A DNA stretch of 64,000 bases from Legionella sheltonii (GTDB lineage Bacteria > Pseudomonadota > Gammaproteobacteria > Legionellales > Legionellaceae): contig NZ_JAPHOQ010000005.1 in the NCBI RefSeq assembly GCF_026191355.1, positions 186,001 through 250,000 on the forward strand, in the 5' to 3' direction. Positions within the stretch are counted from its first letter, which is position 1; each line of letters opens with the position of its first letter. Under the pieces are notes generated by a model. That model ran no database searches. It had not been told where the DNA came from and was given only the letters and a program-made list of their open reading frames with translations. A program made the translations under genes and the position numbers. Positions 9,501-17,720 of this stretch are shown here, piece after piece.

Positions 9501-9750
9501 TCTTAATCATTCATTTTCTCCTCTTCGCCCCTTTTTCACCGAAAAATTGGCACAGAAAGACCGTTCATTATTCGATTTATATCTCCACAACAATAAAGCG
9601 AAAATTGATTGTACTTATACTAAAAATCAGTTGGCCAATCATGGGATTTACTGCGAAAAAATAGATGCAACTCTATTTAATAAATACCTTGATTATTTGA
9701 TTGATTGCGGTTACTTAAAAGAATTAAGAGAAGAAGCTTTTGAAGAATAG
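6538..9750 (+). CDS. Fatty-acyl-AMP ligase / acyl carrier / thioester reductase fusion
   Basis: This protein of about 1070 residues has three modules. Residues 1-580 are an adenylating FAAL domain with 'YTSGSTGKPKGVMIS', 'CYGLAESTL', 'RTGDLGYL' and 'GRLNDLIIIRGCNFYP', the last typical of FAALs. A carrier domain follows with 'LGLNSVKL', Ser616 being the phosphopantetheine site. The C-terminal NAD(P)H reductase has the Rossmann 'ITGATGFLG' (about residue 697) and the YxxxK pair Tyr856/Lys860. The layout is that of carboxylic-acid reductase-like enzymes that activate a fatty acid, load it on the carrier and release it as aldehyde or alcohol. ATG 6538 is preferred over TTG 6532 because AGGGG sits 6 bp upstream of it. 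It has no biosynthetic partners next to it. Confidence 0.9.
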   Translation: MGEGYTSLVDLLEKKAENKPDFPLYTFIDRKIQENKSLTYRELAGQARKIASILFEEAKPGDRVLIIYPPGLDFIAAFFGCLYAGTIAVPSYSPTTKDWTEKLQHIIKNSGAHVVLTTKEFVQQIKKLKGKYGNYEAIRFITVEDWMNATDTWHSPSLTENHLAFLQYTSGSTGKPKGVMISHGNLLHNLFVIKKATQLTEEDISVSWLPHFHDMGLIGGILQPVFSTIPAKLMSPLTFLQRPAIWLETLSHYRATATVAPNFAYDLCASEITEEEKSRLDLSRLHFVMSGAEPIRKATIDRFIQRFASCGFSPEFFYPCYGLAESTLMVTGGRRKQGIRSQWVDKNTLNQGKVIYCDETHPDARSLINCGQVIDRCTLAIVNPETLQECPEKVVGEIWVAGASVAQGYWQAPEETSRSFNARIENREPSFLRTGDLGYLDEGSLYVTGRLNDLIIIRGCNFYPHDLEDTVHRCHPDLREHCCAIFSIEEHERELLVIVQEIKKNVQAPNFEEIIRTLRSTLLQKHGIDADVVALVGRNSVPKTTSGKTQRLLCKKKYLEEDLDFLCIDKIVSHEAKEQVKEVTGSEITQRLNSIFNNDLTVLDKEKKLSELGLNSVKLAQLHETLSTHSGKDISIEFLLADPCLCDIIDLLHTGKTERRLELTSVDLAAEFHQYKNIVPHITSSSKSMPQHVLITGATGFLGAYLLRELLTHTNWRITCLVQANSLAAGMSRVIKNMEDYGLWDSVFHERIKVVLGNLEKNNLGLFRQDWEYLADTVDLIIHGAAVLNFIYPYQKLMASNVLGTKQLIKLAGYKRLKALHYISTVGYFMSADLAEDVVICEQSELTPEDGIYGGYNQTKWLAERLVVHARSYNIPTIVYRPSLITGESQTGYWNHEDVVCRILKGCIELEARPTLDVRFNFVPVDYVAKAITHFTMEKPYHADTYHLINPHEVEVAQLFGYIQAKGFKIKEIAYPDWEQMIQHHSSHLNHSFSPLRPFFTEKLAQKDRSLFDLYLHNNKAKIDCTYTKNQLANHGIYCEKIDATLFNKYLDYLIDCGYLKELREEAFEE

Positions 9751-9756
9751 GGGCTA

Positions 9757-9811
9757 TCCCCATCACCTCGAGCGCAGCGAGAGATCTCCGCGATAGAGCA
9801 CGGTGCGGGGG
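9757..9811. repeat. Dispersed palindromic repeat fragment
   Basis: The stretch CCCCATCACCTCGAGCGCAG continues into GAGAGATCTCC and returns with CGGTGCGGGG, so the outer parts are inverted. It belongs to the same loose family as 1485, 19448, 33364 and 46755. It lies just after the FAAL gene and could double as a terminator. Confidence 0.4.
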
Positions 9812-9886
9812 CTTGGGTTCACGTCAAATTGGGGTATGGTTTCTTTATGCTATAGTTCTACAGGGAGATATTGATGAGGAACAAGC

Positions 9887-11278
9887 ATGACGCGCATTCA
9901 TCAAATTACATCACTGCCTCATGATAAAGAGATTGTCTGCGAACGAGTAAAAGCCTATGGTTTTGGTTTATACGAGACTATGGGGGCTCGTCCAAGCCAA
10001 GAGGATGCTGCCTTTGCAAGTTGGTACACCCCAGATCATTTTAATTGGCTTACTCCCCAAGATATTGGTCGTCGTTTGTGGACAAGTTATCACCTGGTTA
10101 ACCATTTAGGTCAGTCCTTAATTTATGGTGGTAGCACGGCATCGACAACGGTGTACGATGGTCAAAGAACTTTAATCACTGCAACTTTAGCGGATTCTCT
10201 TTCTTTTGTCGTGGTTTATGACACACAGGAAAAATTGGCAGGAGTGTTCCGTTTAAATAGTATCATTCACCATCCTGGCGTCGAATTAGAACGTATTAAA
10301 AGAGCTGGTGGCATCGTTTTTTTTGATCGCATCAACGGTCAGTTGGCAGTATCACGAGCGTTAGGAGATTTTAATTTTAATGCTCAGGTCGTTTGTGCTG
10401 ATGCGAGTATCGACATTAACCCGCTTGATAAAATTTATGAACAACTGGAAATTCTGGAAGCAAACGTAGGGAAGGTGCAAATCATTATGACGTGTGATGG
10501 TTTTACAGAACCTTTAGCCTCACAGACCCAGAAAGAGCATGAACATTGGCTTTTTAATTGTTTAACTAAGGTACCGTTTGCCAGCAAGCAGCAGGAGCAT
10601 CAACTGGCAAAAATGCTCGTTAATGAAGCGCTTGCATTGGGCTCAAGTGATAATGTTTCAATTGCCGTACAAACACTTTCTCAGTCTTCCCCCTTTTTAA
10701 TCGGAATTTATGATGGTCATGGTGGAAAAAGTGTTTCACATTATGCAGCGGAACATTTGGGTGATATTTTTGATTCTCAGTGTGTTCTATCTCAAGAAGC
10801 CTATGCGCAACAATCAATGAGTGCCGATAAAAATTTCATTACCTATTATCGAGATAACAAGGATCATGAATGGTATGAGCCTTTAGCTGAAGCTGAAAAA
10901 AAGAAAAGGCAGCGGAAGCGTTTTGGAGTCAGTACGGTTCACGCACAATTGAAATTACTGCAAGCCGAATCCGATATGTTTCTAGCCAAGTCAGGTAAAA
11001 AAAATACAAGAGATGCTCAGAGTGTCAGTGCAGCAGTGCGCAGTTTTTGCGATTTTATCGATAATTTATATCGCCGCTATGTTGATTTGACCCTTAATGA
11101 ACACGAATTTATTGAATGCATGATTTATCTTCTAAAAAACGATGGTATCGAGCGAAGCATCAATGAACGATTTTCATTTTTGTCTTTAGATTTTAAAGGA
11201 TGTAAGGAACAGGTAAACATCATTACAAAACAAGAACCATTAAGACAAATTTTAATGCACTTATTCTCATTTTTGTAA
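9887..11278 (+). CDS. PP2C-family protein phosphatase with shuffled motif order
   Basis: This 463-residue protein holds all the PP2C metal-binding motifs but in an unusual order. 'GARPSQED' (Glu39, Asp40) is followed directly by 'GGSTAST' (81-87), 'ADSLSFVVV', 'LAVSRALGDF' (152-162), 'MTCDGFTE' (Asp204) and 'GSSDNVS' (Asp255). The metal-binding strand 'GIYDGHGGKSVSHYAAEHL' comes last (Asp276, Gly277), although in normal PP2C enzymes it follows RxxQED near the N-terminus. Residues beyond 300 are unrecognised, with a charged 'KKKRQRKR' stretch near residue 340. ATG 9887 is preceded by GAGGA. A reversed eukaryotic-type signalling enzyme fits a Legionella effector, but secretion is only inferred. 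Confidence 0.82.
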   Translation: MTRIHQITSLPHDKEIVCERVKAYGFGLYETMGARPSQEDAAFASWYTPDHFNWLTPQDIGRRLWTSYHLVNHLGQSLIYGGSTASTTVYDGQRTLITATLADSLSFVVVYDTQEKLAGVFRLNSIIHHPGVELERIKRAGGIVFFDRINGQLAVSRALGDFNFNAQVVCADASIDINPLDKIYEQLEILEANVGKVQIIMTCDGFTEPLASQTQKEHEHWLFNCLTKVPFASKQQEHQLAKMLVNEALALGSSDNVSIAVQTLSQSSPFLIGIYDGHGGKSVSHYAAEHLGDIFDSQCVLSQEAYAQQSMSADKNFITYYRDNKDHEWYEPLAEAEKKKRQRKRFGVSTVHAQLKLLQAESDMFLAKSGKKNTRDAQSVSAAVRSFCDFIDNLYRRYVDLTLNEHEFIECMIYLLKNDGIERSINERFSFLSLDFKGCKEQVNIITKQEPLRQILMHLFSFL

Positions 11279-11327
11279 ACCCATTTCATGTTATCATGAT
11301 ATTTTTCTGATTACATGGAGGATTATT

Positions 11328-11975
11328 GTGCAAGAGTTTTTATCGATCAGTATGTTGATTATGTTGGCTGCGATTTCTCCTGGACCTGATTTTGCCCTGG
11401 TGACTAAGAATTCTTTACTTTATTCCAGAGGAGCAGGAATTTATACCGCCCTGGGGGTTTCAGTAAGTCTTTTGATTCATGCAAGTTACTGTATTTTAGG
11501 ACTGGCACTAGTTATTTCAAAATCATTGCTCGCATTTAGTATTATCAAATATTTGGGCGCAGCGTACCTGATTTATATTGGCATCAAAAGCTTATTGGCC
11601 AAACGTGAAATGATGAAGTTGGATGCCCATCACGCCACGCATTCGATTAAGGGTTTGCAAGCCTTTAATCAAGGTTTGTTGTGTAATCTTTTAAATCCCA
11701 AAGCAATTATGTTTTTACTGGCATTTTTTACCTTAGTTGTAAAGCCTGGGCATTCCATTGCCGCTGAGTTAGGTTATGGGGTAGAAATCGCTTTAATTCA
11801 CATGATTTGGTTTTCCTGCCTTTCTTATATGTTGACCCATCAGTATGTCAAAACCAACCTGAATCGTTTGCAATTTTATATTGTTAAAATCATGGGAGGA
11901 TTACTCGTTGCTTTTGGAGTAAGAATCGCCAGTTTGAGTCAAGCAGCAATGTTGCCGGTAGCATTAGCTGAGTAG
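11328..11975 (+). CDS. LysE/RhtB-family amino acid exporter
   Basis: This 215-residue inner-membrane protein has six hydrophobic segments and the LysE signature near the start: 'AAISPGPDFALVTKNSLLYSRGAGI', then 'YLGAAYLIYIGIKSL' and 'GLLCNLLNPKAIMFLLAFF'. Members export amino acids or homoserine lactones by proton exchange. Translation starts at GTG 11328 behind a good GGAGG. It is a single gene, followed by the hairpin at 11990. The substrate cannot be deduced. Confidence 0.9.
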   Translation: MQEFLSISMLIMLAAISPGPDFALVTKNSLLYSRGAGIYTALGVSVSLLIHASYCILGLALVISKSLLAFSIIKYLGAAYLIYIGIKSLLAKREMMKLDAHHATHSIKGLQAFNQGLLCNLLNPKAIMFLLAFFTLVVKPGHSIAAELGYGVEIALIHMIWFSCLSYMLTHQYVKTNLNRLQFYIVKIMGGLLVAFGVRIASLSQAAMLPVALAE

Positions 11976-12327
11976 TTACTCTATTTCCCAGTATGGGCTT
12001 TTTGCCCATACTATAAAAACGCTCCAGATATAATTTATATTAACTTGTTTCATTCTATTTGTTTCAGCCAATCAATTGAGACAATTCATCACCCTCCAGG
12101 ACAATGGACATAATAATTCGTTAAGGAATGATTTGTATAATAAATGCGCTTCAAGGGTCAAAAGAAAGCAAATCCCTGTGGTTGCGATTTATGATCAGCA
12201 CAACATGCTGGACTTCGGATATTCGCTACTCAACTCGTAATGAGTTGATTTCGATGCTCGGAAATTCCTGAGTCCTTCCCAATATAGCGCATTACTTGTT
12301 CAATTAAAGTTTATTAGAGGTCATCTC
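11976..12327. other. Intergenic region with hairpins, no gene seen
   Basis: This 350 bp gap holds the hairpin at 11990-12012 and a second one, TCAACTC (12230-12236) with GAGTTGA (12242-12248), nested in a longer imperfect stem from about 12211 to 12274. I see no ORF with a ribosome binding site. The nested stem could be the 5' leader of the next gene, which starts at 12328 behind AGAGG. Confidence 0.4.
11990..12012. terminator. Hairpin after the LysE gene
   Basis: AGTATGGGC (11990-11998) and GCCCATACT (12004-12012) form a perfect 9 bp stem with a T5 loop, 15 bp after the exporter stop. No T tract follows on this strand, so termination efficiency is uncertain. Confidence 0.55.
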
Positions 12328-13095
12328 ATGGTACATCAAAAAGCTACACTCAAAGAAAAGAAAACACACGGAGAAAGCGAAGTCTATAGTTTAGAGATAA
12401 ACGGCCTTTCTCCAAAAGATTGTGGGAATGGACAATATATGGTTATTCATGGATCCAGCAAACCTCTTTATTTAGCTATTGCGTCAGATAGAAATGATTC
12501 GTATATCAAGATTAGTCAAGTATTGAAACAAGGGGCGAAAAATTGTCTTTCTGAAAGTCAAGTCAATTCAGATCTTGAAGTTGATGCACCCTGCGGAAAT
12601 GAATTTAAGCCAACAGGGCAAAAAGTATTATTAATTTGTGCTGGCTCTGCAGAATCCGTCATGAGAAACATGTATAAAAATTTAACATCTGAAGGAAAAG
12701 AGGTTTCAATTATTTATTCCGCAAAACAGCTTGAAGATCTTCCATTTCCAAAGTTAATTTTGAAGCTCAATCAAGATGCACGACACTATATTTCATTTAC
12801 AGCAGAACAAGGAAATCAGTTTAAATCAGGACGTATTTCAGAACATTTAAAGACAAAAGATATTGATCCTGAAACATCCATCTTTGTTTGCGGCCCGGTA
12901 GGATTTGAAAATGATGTAGTTAATATATTACTTAGTAAATCCCATTTAGCGCAAAATATTCATCTGAGTCATTGGGGCAAAATCATTCCTGTAGATTCCT
13001 CTTGCCTTGAACAACGAGGTTTTAAAATTCCCCAGCAAAAATCTGAAGTAGAACACCAACAACAAGCAACACCAACAACAGAATATTATCTATAG
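12328..13095 (+). CDS. Ferredoxin-NADP reductase-like protein
   Basis: This 255-residue protein resembles the FAD and NAD(P) modules of the FNR superfamily. The N-terminal half has 'GQYMVIHGSSKPLYLAIAS', similar to the flavin-binding RxYSxAS strand region. The second half has 'KVLLICAGSAESVMRNMY' and the nucleotide-binding 'SIFVCGPVGFENDV', the Cys-Gly-Pro motif typical of the C-terminal lobe. The classical RxYS arginine is replaced (PLYLAIAS), so flavin binding may be altered. No iron-sulfur cluster motif is seen, so the electron acceptor is unknown. The C-terminal 25 residues are Gln-rich and probably disordered. It stands alone behind a good AGAGG site. Confidence 0.6.
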   Translation: MVHQKATLKEKKTHGESEVYSLEINGLSPKDCGNGQYMVIHGSSKPLYLAIASDRNDSYIKISQVLKQGAKNCLSESQVNSDLEVDAPCGNEFKPTGQKVLLICAGSAESVMRNMYKNLTSEGKEVSIIYSAKQLEDLPFPKLILKLNQDARHYISFTAEQGNQFKSGRISEHLKTKDIDPETSIFVCGPVGFENDVVNILLSKSHLAQNIHLSHWGKIIPVDSSCLEQRGFKIPQQKSEVEHQQQATPTTEYYL

Positions 13096-13311
13096 GCTAG
13101 AGTACTGAAATGGACTTCCTCTCGCCCTTAAGTTAAGAACTCCCTTAGGTAAACATCCCATCAGCAGCGTTGCCGTTGCCATCATAAAAACAGCCAATAT
13201 TCAGTCATAGATCATGGAACTTTTTTTTCAATTTGGGGCTGAAATTAAACCGGTGCGATTTTTTTGAACTAATATTGATACTAAGTGAGTACTGACTTAC
13301 GGTGCTTGATT

Positions 13312-14115
13312 ATGGAAATTAGGGATAATTGGGGCAGCAACACGCGGATGCCGTTGCTTTTTATAGGTCACGGCTGTCCTATGCATGCAATTCAAACCAA
13401 TAAATTTACCTCGAGTTTACATGCATTAGGTAATAAAATCCCTCAGCCAAAAGCAATCGTATGTATTTCAGCTCACTGGCTCACCGAAGGTTCGTGGGTT
13501 ACCCATATGCCAAATCCTAAAACGATTCATGATTTTTATGGGTTTCCTAAAAAGCTGTTCAATATCTCATATCCAGCCCCTGGTTCCCCTGAAACGGCAG
13601 AACTGATTCAAACGATTGTGACAAAGACACCAATTCATTTAGATGACGGGCAATGGGGATTAGATCATGGAACCTGGTCGGTGATGCGACATGTATATCC
13701 TCGTGCGAATATTCCTATCGTGCAACTGAGTATCGCCATAGAGCAACCCGGGGAATTTCATTATCAAATTGGTCAGCAATTACAAGGGTTACGTGAACAA
13801 GGCATTCTGATAGTCAGTAGTGGTAATCTGGTACATAACCTTTCTAAGATTAGTTGGGAATGCAAATCAAGGCCCTATGATTGGGCAATAGAGTATGATG
13901 AATGGCTCAAGGAAAAGCTAGTCACTCGAGATTTTATCGCTTTGCTCAATCATTATGATCAGACCGAGGCAGGTCAATTAAGTGTTCCTACAACGGATCA
14001 TTATTATCCATTGCTCTATATTTTAGGTGCAACACGAAATGAAGATGAATTGGTTTTCATTTATGAGGGAATTGAGAACAGTTCGATATCCATGCGTTCG
14101 TTTTTTTGGGGATAA
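13312..14115 (+). CDS. ygiD: DODA-type extradiol aromatic ring-opening dioxygenase
   Basis: The product resembles E. coli YgiD (4,5-DOPA extradiol dioxygenase) along its whole length: 'TRMPLLFIGHGCPMHAI', 'PQPKAIVCISAHWLTEG', 'IHDFYGFPKKLF', 'YPAPGSPE', 'WGLDHGTWSVMRHVYP' and 'SGNLVHNL'. The His residues in GHG, SAHW and DHG are the expected metal ligands. LigB-type enzymes cleave catechol rings next to a hydroxyl group. ATG 13312 gives 267 residues and aligns with the YgiD start; an upstream in-frame GTG at 13285 adds nine residues. Neither start has a strong ribosome binding site. The natural substrate in Legionella is unknown. Confidence 0.9.
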   Translation: MEIRDNWGSNTRMPLLFIGHGCPMHAIQTNKFTSSLHALGNKIPQPKAIVCISAHWLTEGSWVTHMPNPKTIHDFYGFPKKLFNISYPAPGSPETAELIQTIVTKTPIHLDDGQWGLDHGTWSVMRHVYPRANIPIVQLSIAIEQPGEFHYQIGQQLQGLREQGILIVSSGNLVHNLSKISWECKSRPYDWAIEYDEWLKEKLVTRDFIALLNHYDQTEAGQLSVPTTDHYYPLLYILGATRNEDELVFIYEGIENSSISMRSFFWG

Positions 14116-14289
14116 AGAAGTACCCTCTCAATAAGGTTGGCAAATACACAGCCTACATGCTGCGGGCAAGCAGCAGAGGAGAGGAACACATCGAATTAGT
14201 CCGCACTTATTGAGAAATTACATGATTAATACTTAACTTTTTTAGCTAATTAACCAATAATAAATAAATCATATTAAAAGGAATTATAA

Positions 14290-15285
14290 ATGCAATCTCA
14301 AATGGACAACCCTCCGCTTCAATTAGCGATTATGTCTCGGTGGTATGTGGTTTCAAGAGCATTACATGCCATCGCCAAATTAGGCATCGCGAATCATCTT
14401 GCATTTGGACCTAAAAAGATTGATGAGTTGGCCAAACTCACGGAAAGCAAGCCCGAATTGCTGGATAGGGTTTTAAAATTTTTAACAAGTTATGATTTAT
14501 TTAATTACGATAATGGCTTTTATTCGTTAACCGAATTATCTAAACCGCTTCGGGATGATGACCCTCACTCAATGCGTGATGTATTGTGTATGGTTGATGA
14601 TGTTTGGTGGCAAGCTTTTTCTCAGTTAGATGCCAGCCTTAAGACCGGGACGCCTGCGTTTGAACTGCAACATGGAGATGATTTTTTTAGTTTTCTTAGC
14701 CAACACCCAGAGAAACAGCAAAATTTTGATAGAGGGATGGCGAAATTATCTACATATGATGAAACAGCTATCAGCCAAGCATTTAATTTCTCCATTTTTT
14801 CGAGCATTGTCGATATGGGGGGAGGCCGAGGAGGGCTTTTGAAAGCAATCACCAGCCAATATCCTGAGTTAACAGCAATTCTTTTTGATACACCGGCCGT
14901 GATTTCCCAATTGGATCGCAACAGCTTTTCTAAACAAGTTACCCTTCAAGAAGGGGATTTTTTTGCGACAATACCCCAAGCAGATGCTTATGTGTTTAAG
15001 GGGGTTTTGCATGATTTTAATGATGAAATGATGCACAAAATCTTAAAGAACTGCGCACAACAAATGCCTAAAAATGCAACCTTATTTATTGCAGAACAAG
15101 TCATGCCCGATGACAATAAGCCACATCCAAATAAAACGATGGATTTGGTGATGATGGTTTTATTAGGAGGACGGCAACGTACCTTATCCGAATGGCAAAA
15201 ATCAATTGAACCCACTGGGTTTATTTTTAAAAACAGTTATCCAACGAATAGTTTATTTACTTTAATGGAATTTAAACCCAAATAG
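14290..15285 (+). CDS. SAM-dependent O-methyltransferase (Methyltransf_2 family)
   Basis: This 331-residue protein has the plan of plant-type and antibiotic O-methyltransferases. An N-terminal winged-helix dimerisation domain ('HAIAKLGIANHL...KKIDELAKLTESKPELLDRVLKFL') is followed by a class I SAM domain with 'SIVDMGGGRGGLLKAI', 'ILFDTPAVI' and 'GDFFATIPQADAYVFKGVLHDFND'. The last segment includes the usual catalytic His-Asp. Members methylate small phenolic or polyketide substrates. AAGGA precedes ATG 14290 at a good distance. It lies between a ring-cleaving dioxygenase and an FAD oxidase/diiron protein pair, which hints at a small aromatic pathway, but the operons are separate. Confidence 0.87.
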   Translation: MQSQMDNPPLQLAIMSRWYVVSRALHAIAKLGIANHLAFGPKKIDELAKLTESKPELLDRVLKFLTSYDLFNYDNGFYSLTELSKPLRDDDPHSMRDVLCMVDDVWWQAFSQLDASLKTGTPAFELQHGDDFFSFLSQHPEKQQNFDRGMAKLSTYDETAISQAFNFSIFSSIVDMGGGRGGLLKAITSQYPELTAILFDTPAVISQLDRNSFSKQVTLQEGDFFATIPQADAYVFKGVLHDFNDEMMHKILKNCAQQMPKNATLFIAEQVMPDDNKPHPNKTMDLVMMVLLGGRQRTLSEWQKSIEPTGFIFKNSYPTNSLFTLMEFKPK

Positions 15286-15345
15286 TTTGAGGAGCGCGGC
15301 ACAATTTAGACAGTTAATGTAAACCCTCATCCGCCCTGACGGGTA

Positions 15346-15368
15346 CCTTCTCCCCTATGGGGAGAAGG
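15346..15368. terminator. Bidirectional hairpin between convergent genes
   Basis: CCTTCTCCCC and GGGGAGAAGG form a perfect 10 bp stem with a TAT loop. It sits between the convergent methyltransferase and FAD oxidase genes. Similar hairpins occur at 19206 and 30537, also beside 'ccctcatcc' strings, so it is probably a dispersed repeat that also acts as a terminator. Confidence 0.6.
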
Positions 15369-15397
15369 GAAATTCCTGGATTTACTCTAGGTTACAA

Positions 15398-16777
15398 TTA
15401 TTCGGGATGCAACACCGAGCAAAAAATATTTTGTGGATCATACTGCTCCTTTAATTGAACCCAATCATCATAGCGGTCTTCGAAATGAAGTTGCCAAAAG
15501 TGTTTATCCGGAGCATCACCTAAATATCCAGAAAGATAGCGTTTACCTCCTTGCGGTAGAAAGAGTGCATCCAGGCGTTTGATGGTTTCCAAACAACTTG
15601 GAATTAATGCTTTTGGTAAACCGGGATTCAGGATCATCAGGGCAAAAATATCTTTACCTTTAGGAAGTTGTAAAAATCCCGTCGGAGAGGGTGAAGCAAT
15701 TCGTCCAACATGTACTACAGTAGCATAGTGTAAAGGCAAAGTAGCTAATAACTCTTCCAGGTTCTCTAATTGTGCACCAGATATAAAACACTCGTACCAT
15801 GGATGTTGTAGCTCCCATTGCCCAGTCATTTTCATCGCATTAAAGCGCGAATCATGGCGATGTAAATAAGAATGGATTAATTCATCTTGGGTATGTAAAA
15901 GTCGCCAGGGTTTTAAGCCTAAATCACTGAAAGCTGGAGGATCATTATCATATTCCACAGCGACATGCAGCGCATAAAACCATTGCGCAAAAGGGAGGCG
16001 ACCTTGTTCCGATAATTTTGCGCCTTGTACTGCTGGTGTGCAAAATGATTCCACATAATCTGCATTTGTTTGGCATAAAAACATGTCATGCAACCATTCG
16101 TTCTTATCGGCATAAAGCAAAAAAAATGTTCTCACCTTTTTGAAACAAGGTCTTAAGGCAATGCGCGCTTTGGTGATCAGACCAAAGCGTCCTTGCCCGC
16201 CCAAACAAGCAGACATTAAAGGCGAATGCTGTTCTAGATGGACCACTGTTCCATTTGCTTGCACCACTTCTAAGGCTTTTACATGAGCCACAACGCTACC
16301 GTATTTTGATGATGCAGCACCTACGCCTCCTGCAGAGAGCACACCGCCAACGGATAAATTACAATTATGGGGAACTACATAAGGAACCATTGATTGTTTT
16401 AACGAGCTTTCTAATAAAGATGCCCACGTGGCGTTGGCGTCAACCCAAATCGAATCCGCATCAGCTTCCGATGTATCGTTGAAGTGCCTCATACTCAGGA
16501 TTAATCCACCTGGAACTGCAAGCGATTGCCCGCTTTGGCTCATTCCATTGCCACGAACTGTGATAGGCAATTGATGGTTATGGGCATATTGGATAAATGA
16601 TTGCAGGTCTTCAATGGTCTTAGGCTCGAAGACGGCTACAGGGTTGGAGTGTATGAGTTTACCAAAATCTTCATGAAATAAAAAAAGCGAGTGCTCATCG
16701 CTGAGCACCGCTTGTCCAAACTCTTTTTTACACTGCTTTATGTGAAATGAGTTCCACTGGTTCTTTGTTTGCAGCAT
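15398..16777 (-). CDS. FAD-linked oxidoreductase (PCMH-type FAD domain)
   Basis: This protein of about 459 residues has the vanillyl-alcohol oxidase / cytokinin dehydrogenase type FAD-binding domain. Visible motifs are 'PITVRGNGMSQSGQSLAVPGG', 'VVPHNCNLSVGGVLSAGGVGAASSKYG' and 'ACLGGQGRFGLITKARI'. The C-terminal half resembles the cytokinin-dehydrogenase substrate domain. ATG 16777 has AGGA 9 bp upstream and is preferred to the in-frame ATG at 16825. The gene overlaps the 3' end of the diiron oxidase gene by about 50 bp, so the two are co-transcribed and probably act on the same substrate. No secretion signal is seen. The substrate is unknown. Confidence 0.85.
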   Translation of the reverse strand: MLQTKNQWNSFHIKQCKKEFGQAVLSDEHSLFLFHEDFGKLIHSNPVAVFEPKTIEDLQSFIQYAHNHQLPITVRGNGMSQSGQSLAVPGGLILSMRHFNDTSEADADSIWVDANATWASLLESSLKQSMVPYVVPHNCNLSVGGVLSAGGVGAASSKYGSVVAHVKALEVVQANGTVVHLEQHSPLMSACLGGQGRFGLITKARIALRPCFKKVRTFFLLYADKNEWLHDMFLCQTNADYVESFCTPAVQGAKLSEQGRLPFAQWFYALHVAVEYDNDPPAFSDLGLKPWRLLHTQDELIHSYLHRHDSRFNAMKMTGQWELQHPWYECFISGAQLENLEELLATLPLHYATVVHVGRIASPSPTGFLQLPKGKDIFALMILNPGLPKALIPSCLETIKRLDALFLPQGGKRYLSGYLGDAPDKHFWQLHFEDRYDDWVQLKEQYDPQNIFCSVLHPE

Positions 16778-17489
16778 CTTGATGATTCCTTTGTTTTGCC
16801 AATTCGAGTCTTCGATTACAAGCAATAATCAATCCATCAAACATCTTGTTAAATGCATCATAGCATCGGTCTACCATTTTTAATGCTTCGCGGCGAGTGT
16901 GGATAGGTACTTTTCTCGAAAACAATGATCGTTCCATTTCTTCTTCAAACAAGGCATGGGCCATTTCTACTTCTAAGTGTGATGTAGAGAAATATTTGAG
17001 GTTTTTATCTTCTCCTGTTTTTTTCACTTGTTTTGATACTTTTTCAAAGAAAACGTGTCCTGATGATTCAATAGTTAAAAGGAGAACAATATTGAGAATT
17101 TCATCATTCGCTTTATAAACTTCTGCTAAAATAGCATAGGCGGCATCACGAGTTAATTGAGTTTCTTTACTATAAAGCCAACTTACATCATTTGTATCAT
17201 TTGTTGAATCGATATTAACTGCTCCCATATATTTTTTATCATGCAGAAACCATTTTTCATGGCCTGCGTCTTCGAGCCTATGATGACGAGCAACTTTTCT
17301 TAAGTAGGGGTCGTTAACTCGTTCTTCATTTATTCTTAAAATATCTTGGAACGTCATTGCCCAAAAGGTTAGTTCAGGAACAAAGTAACTCAATTCTTTT
17401 AAACTTTTCAATTGTTCGAGTATTTCAAAAAAAGGATGATTCATGAATTCTTGTTGTTTGGAATCAATATAATCTTGTATGATTTTCAT
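16728..17489 (-). CDS. Haem-oxygenase-like diiron protein (iron-containing redox enzyme family)
   Basis: This helical protein of about 253 residues has two segments rich in possible iron ligands: 'RHHRLEDAGHEKWF' and 'TSHLEVEMAHALFEEEME'. Such His/Glu clusters are typical of haem-oxygenase-like diiron oxidases, which carry out unusual oxidations of amino acids and fatty acids. The exact subfamily is not clear. ATG 17489 follows GGAG at 6 bp and is preferred to the longer frame from 17543. Its 3' end overlaps the FAD oxidoreductase gene, so the pair forms an operon. A terminator at 17577 isolates it from kmo upstream. Confidence 0.72.
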   Translation of the reverse strand: MKIIQDYIDSKQQEFMNHPFFEILEQLKSLKELSYFVPELTFWAMTFQDILRINEERVNDPYLRKVARHHRLEDAGHEKWFLHDKKYMGAVNIDSTNDTNDVSWLYSKETQLTRDAAYAILAEVYKANDEILNIVLLLTIESSGHVFFEKVSKQVKKTGEDKNLKYFSTSHLEVEMAHALFEEEMERSLFSRKVPIHTRREALKMVDRCYDAFNKMFDGLIIACNRRLELAKQRNHQDAANKEPVELISHKAV

Positions 17490-17576
17490 AGCCATCTCCA
17501 TGAGAATAAATTTGTTGGACAATTTTAACAATGCATGACGCATACCAACTTTTTTTTCTCTTTTTTGCTCGAATAC

Positions 17577-17610
17577 GATAAAAAGGGGGGAATTTGCCCC
17601 TTTTTTTCAT
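17577..17610 (-). terminator. Intrinsic terminator after kmo
   Basis: On the minus strand the sequence reads AAAGGGGCAAATTCCCCCCTTTTT, a GC stem flanked by A and T runs, about 110 bp downstream of the kmo stop. It separates kmo from the diiron oxidase operon. The A tract on the other side could allow bidirectional use. Confidence 0.7.
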
Positions 17611-17720
17611 CCAAAAGCAGTGTACTCCGTCAATAAAAATGAACAAAAAAACACCATAATGTCAAATTTTTGACAAAGAAGTCCCTTGAATTTTTTAACA
17701 TATTTTAAAATTCAGTTTAA

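Noticed and set aside
12211..12274. Riboswitch upstream of the FNR-like gene
   Set aside because: There is an imperfect nested stem, but no conserved riboswitch core could be matched.
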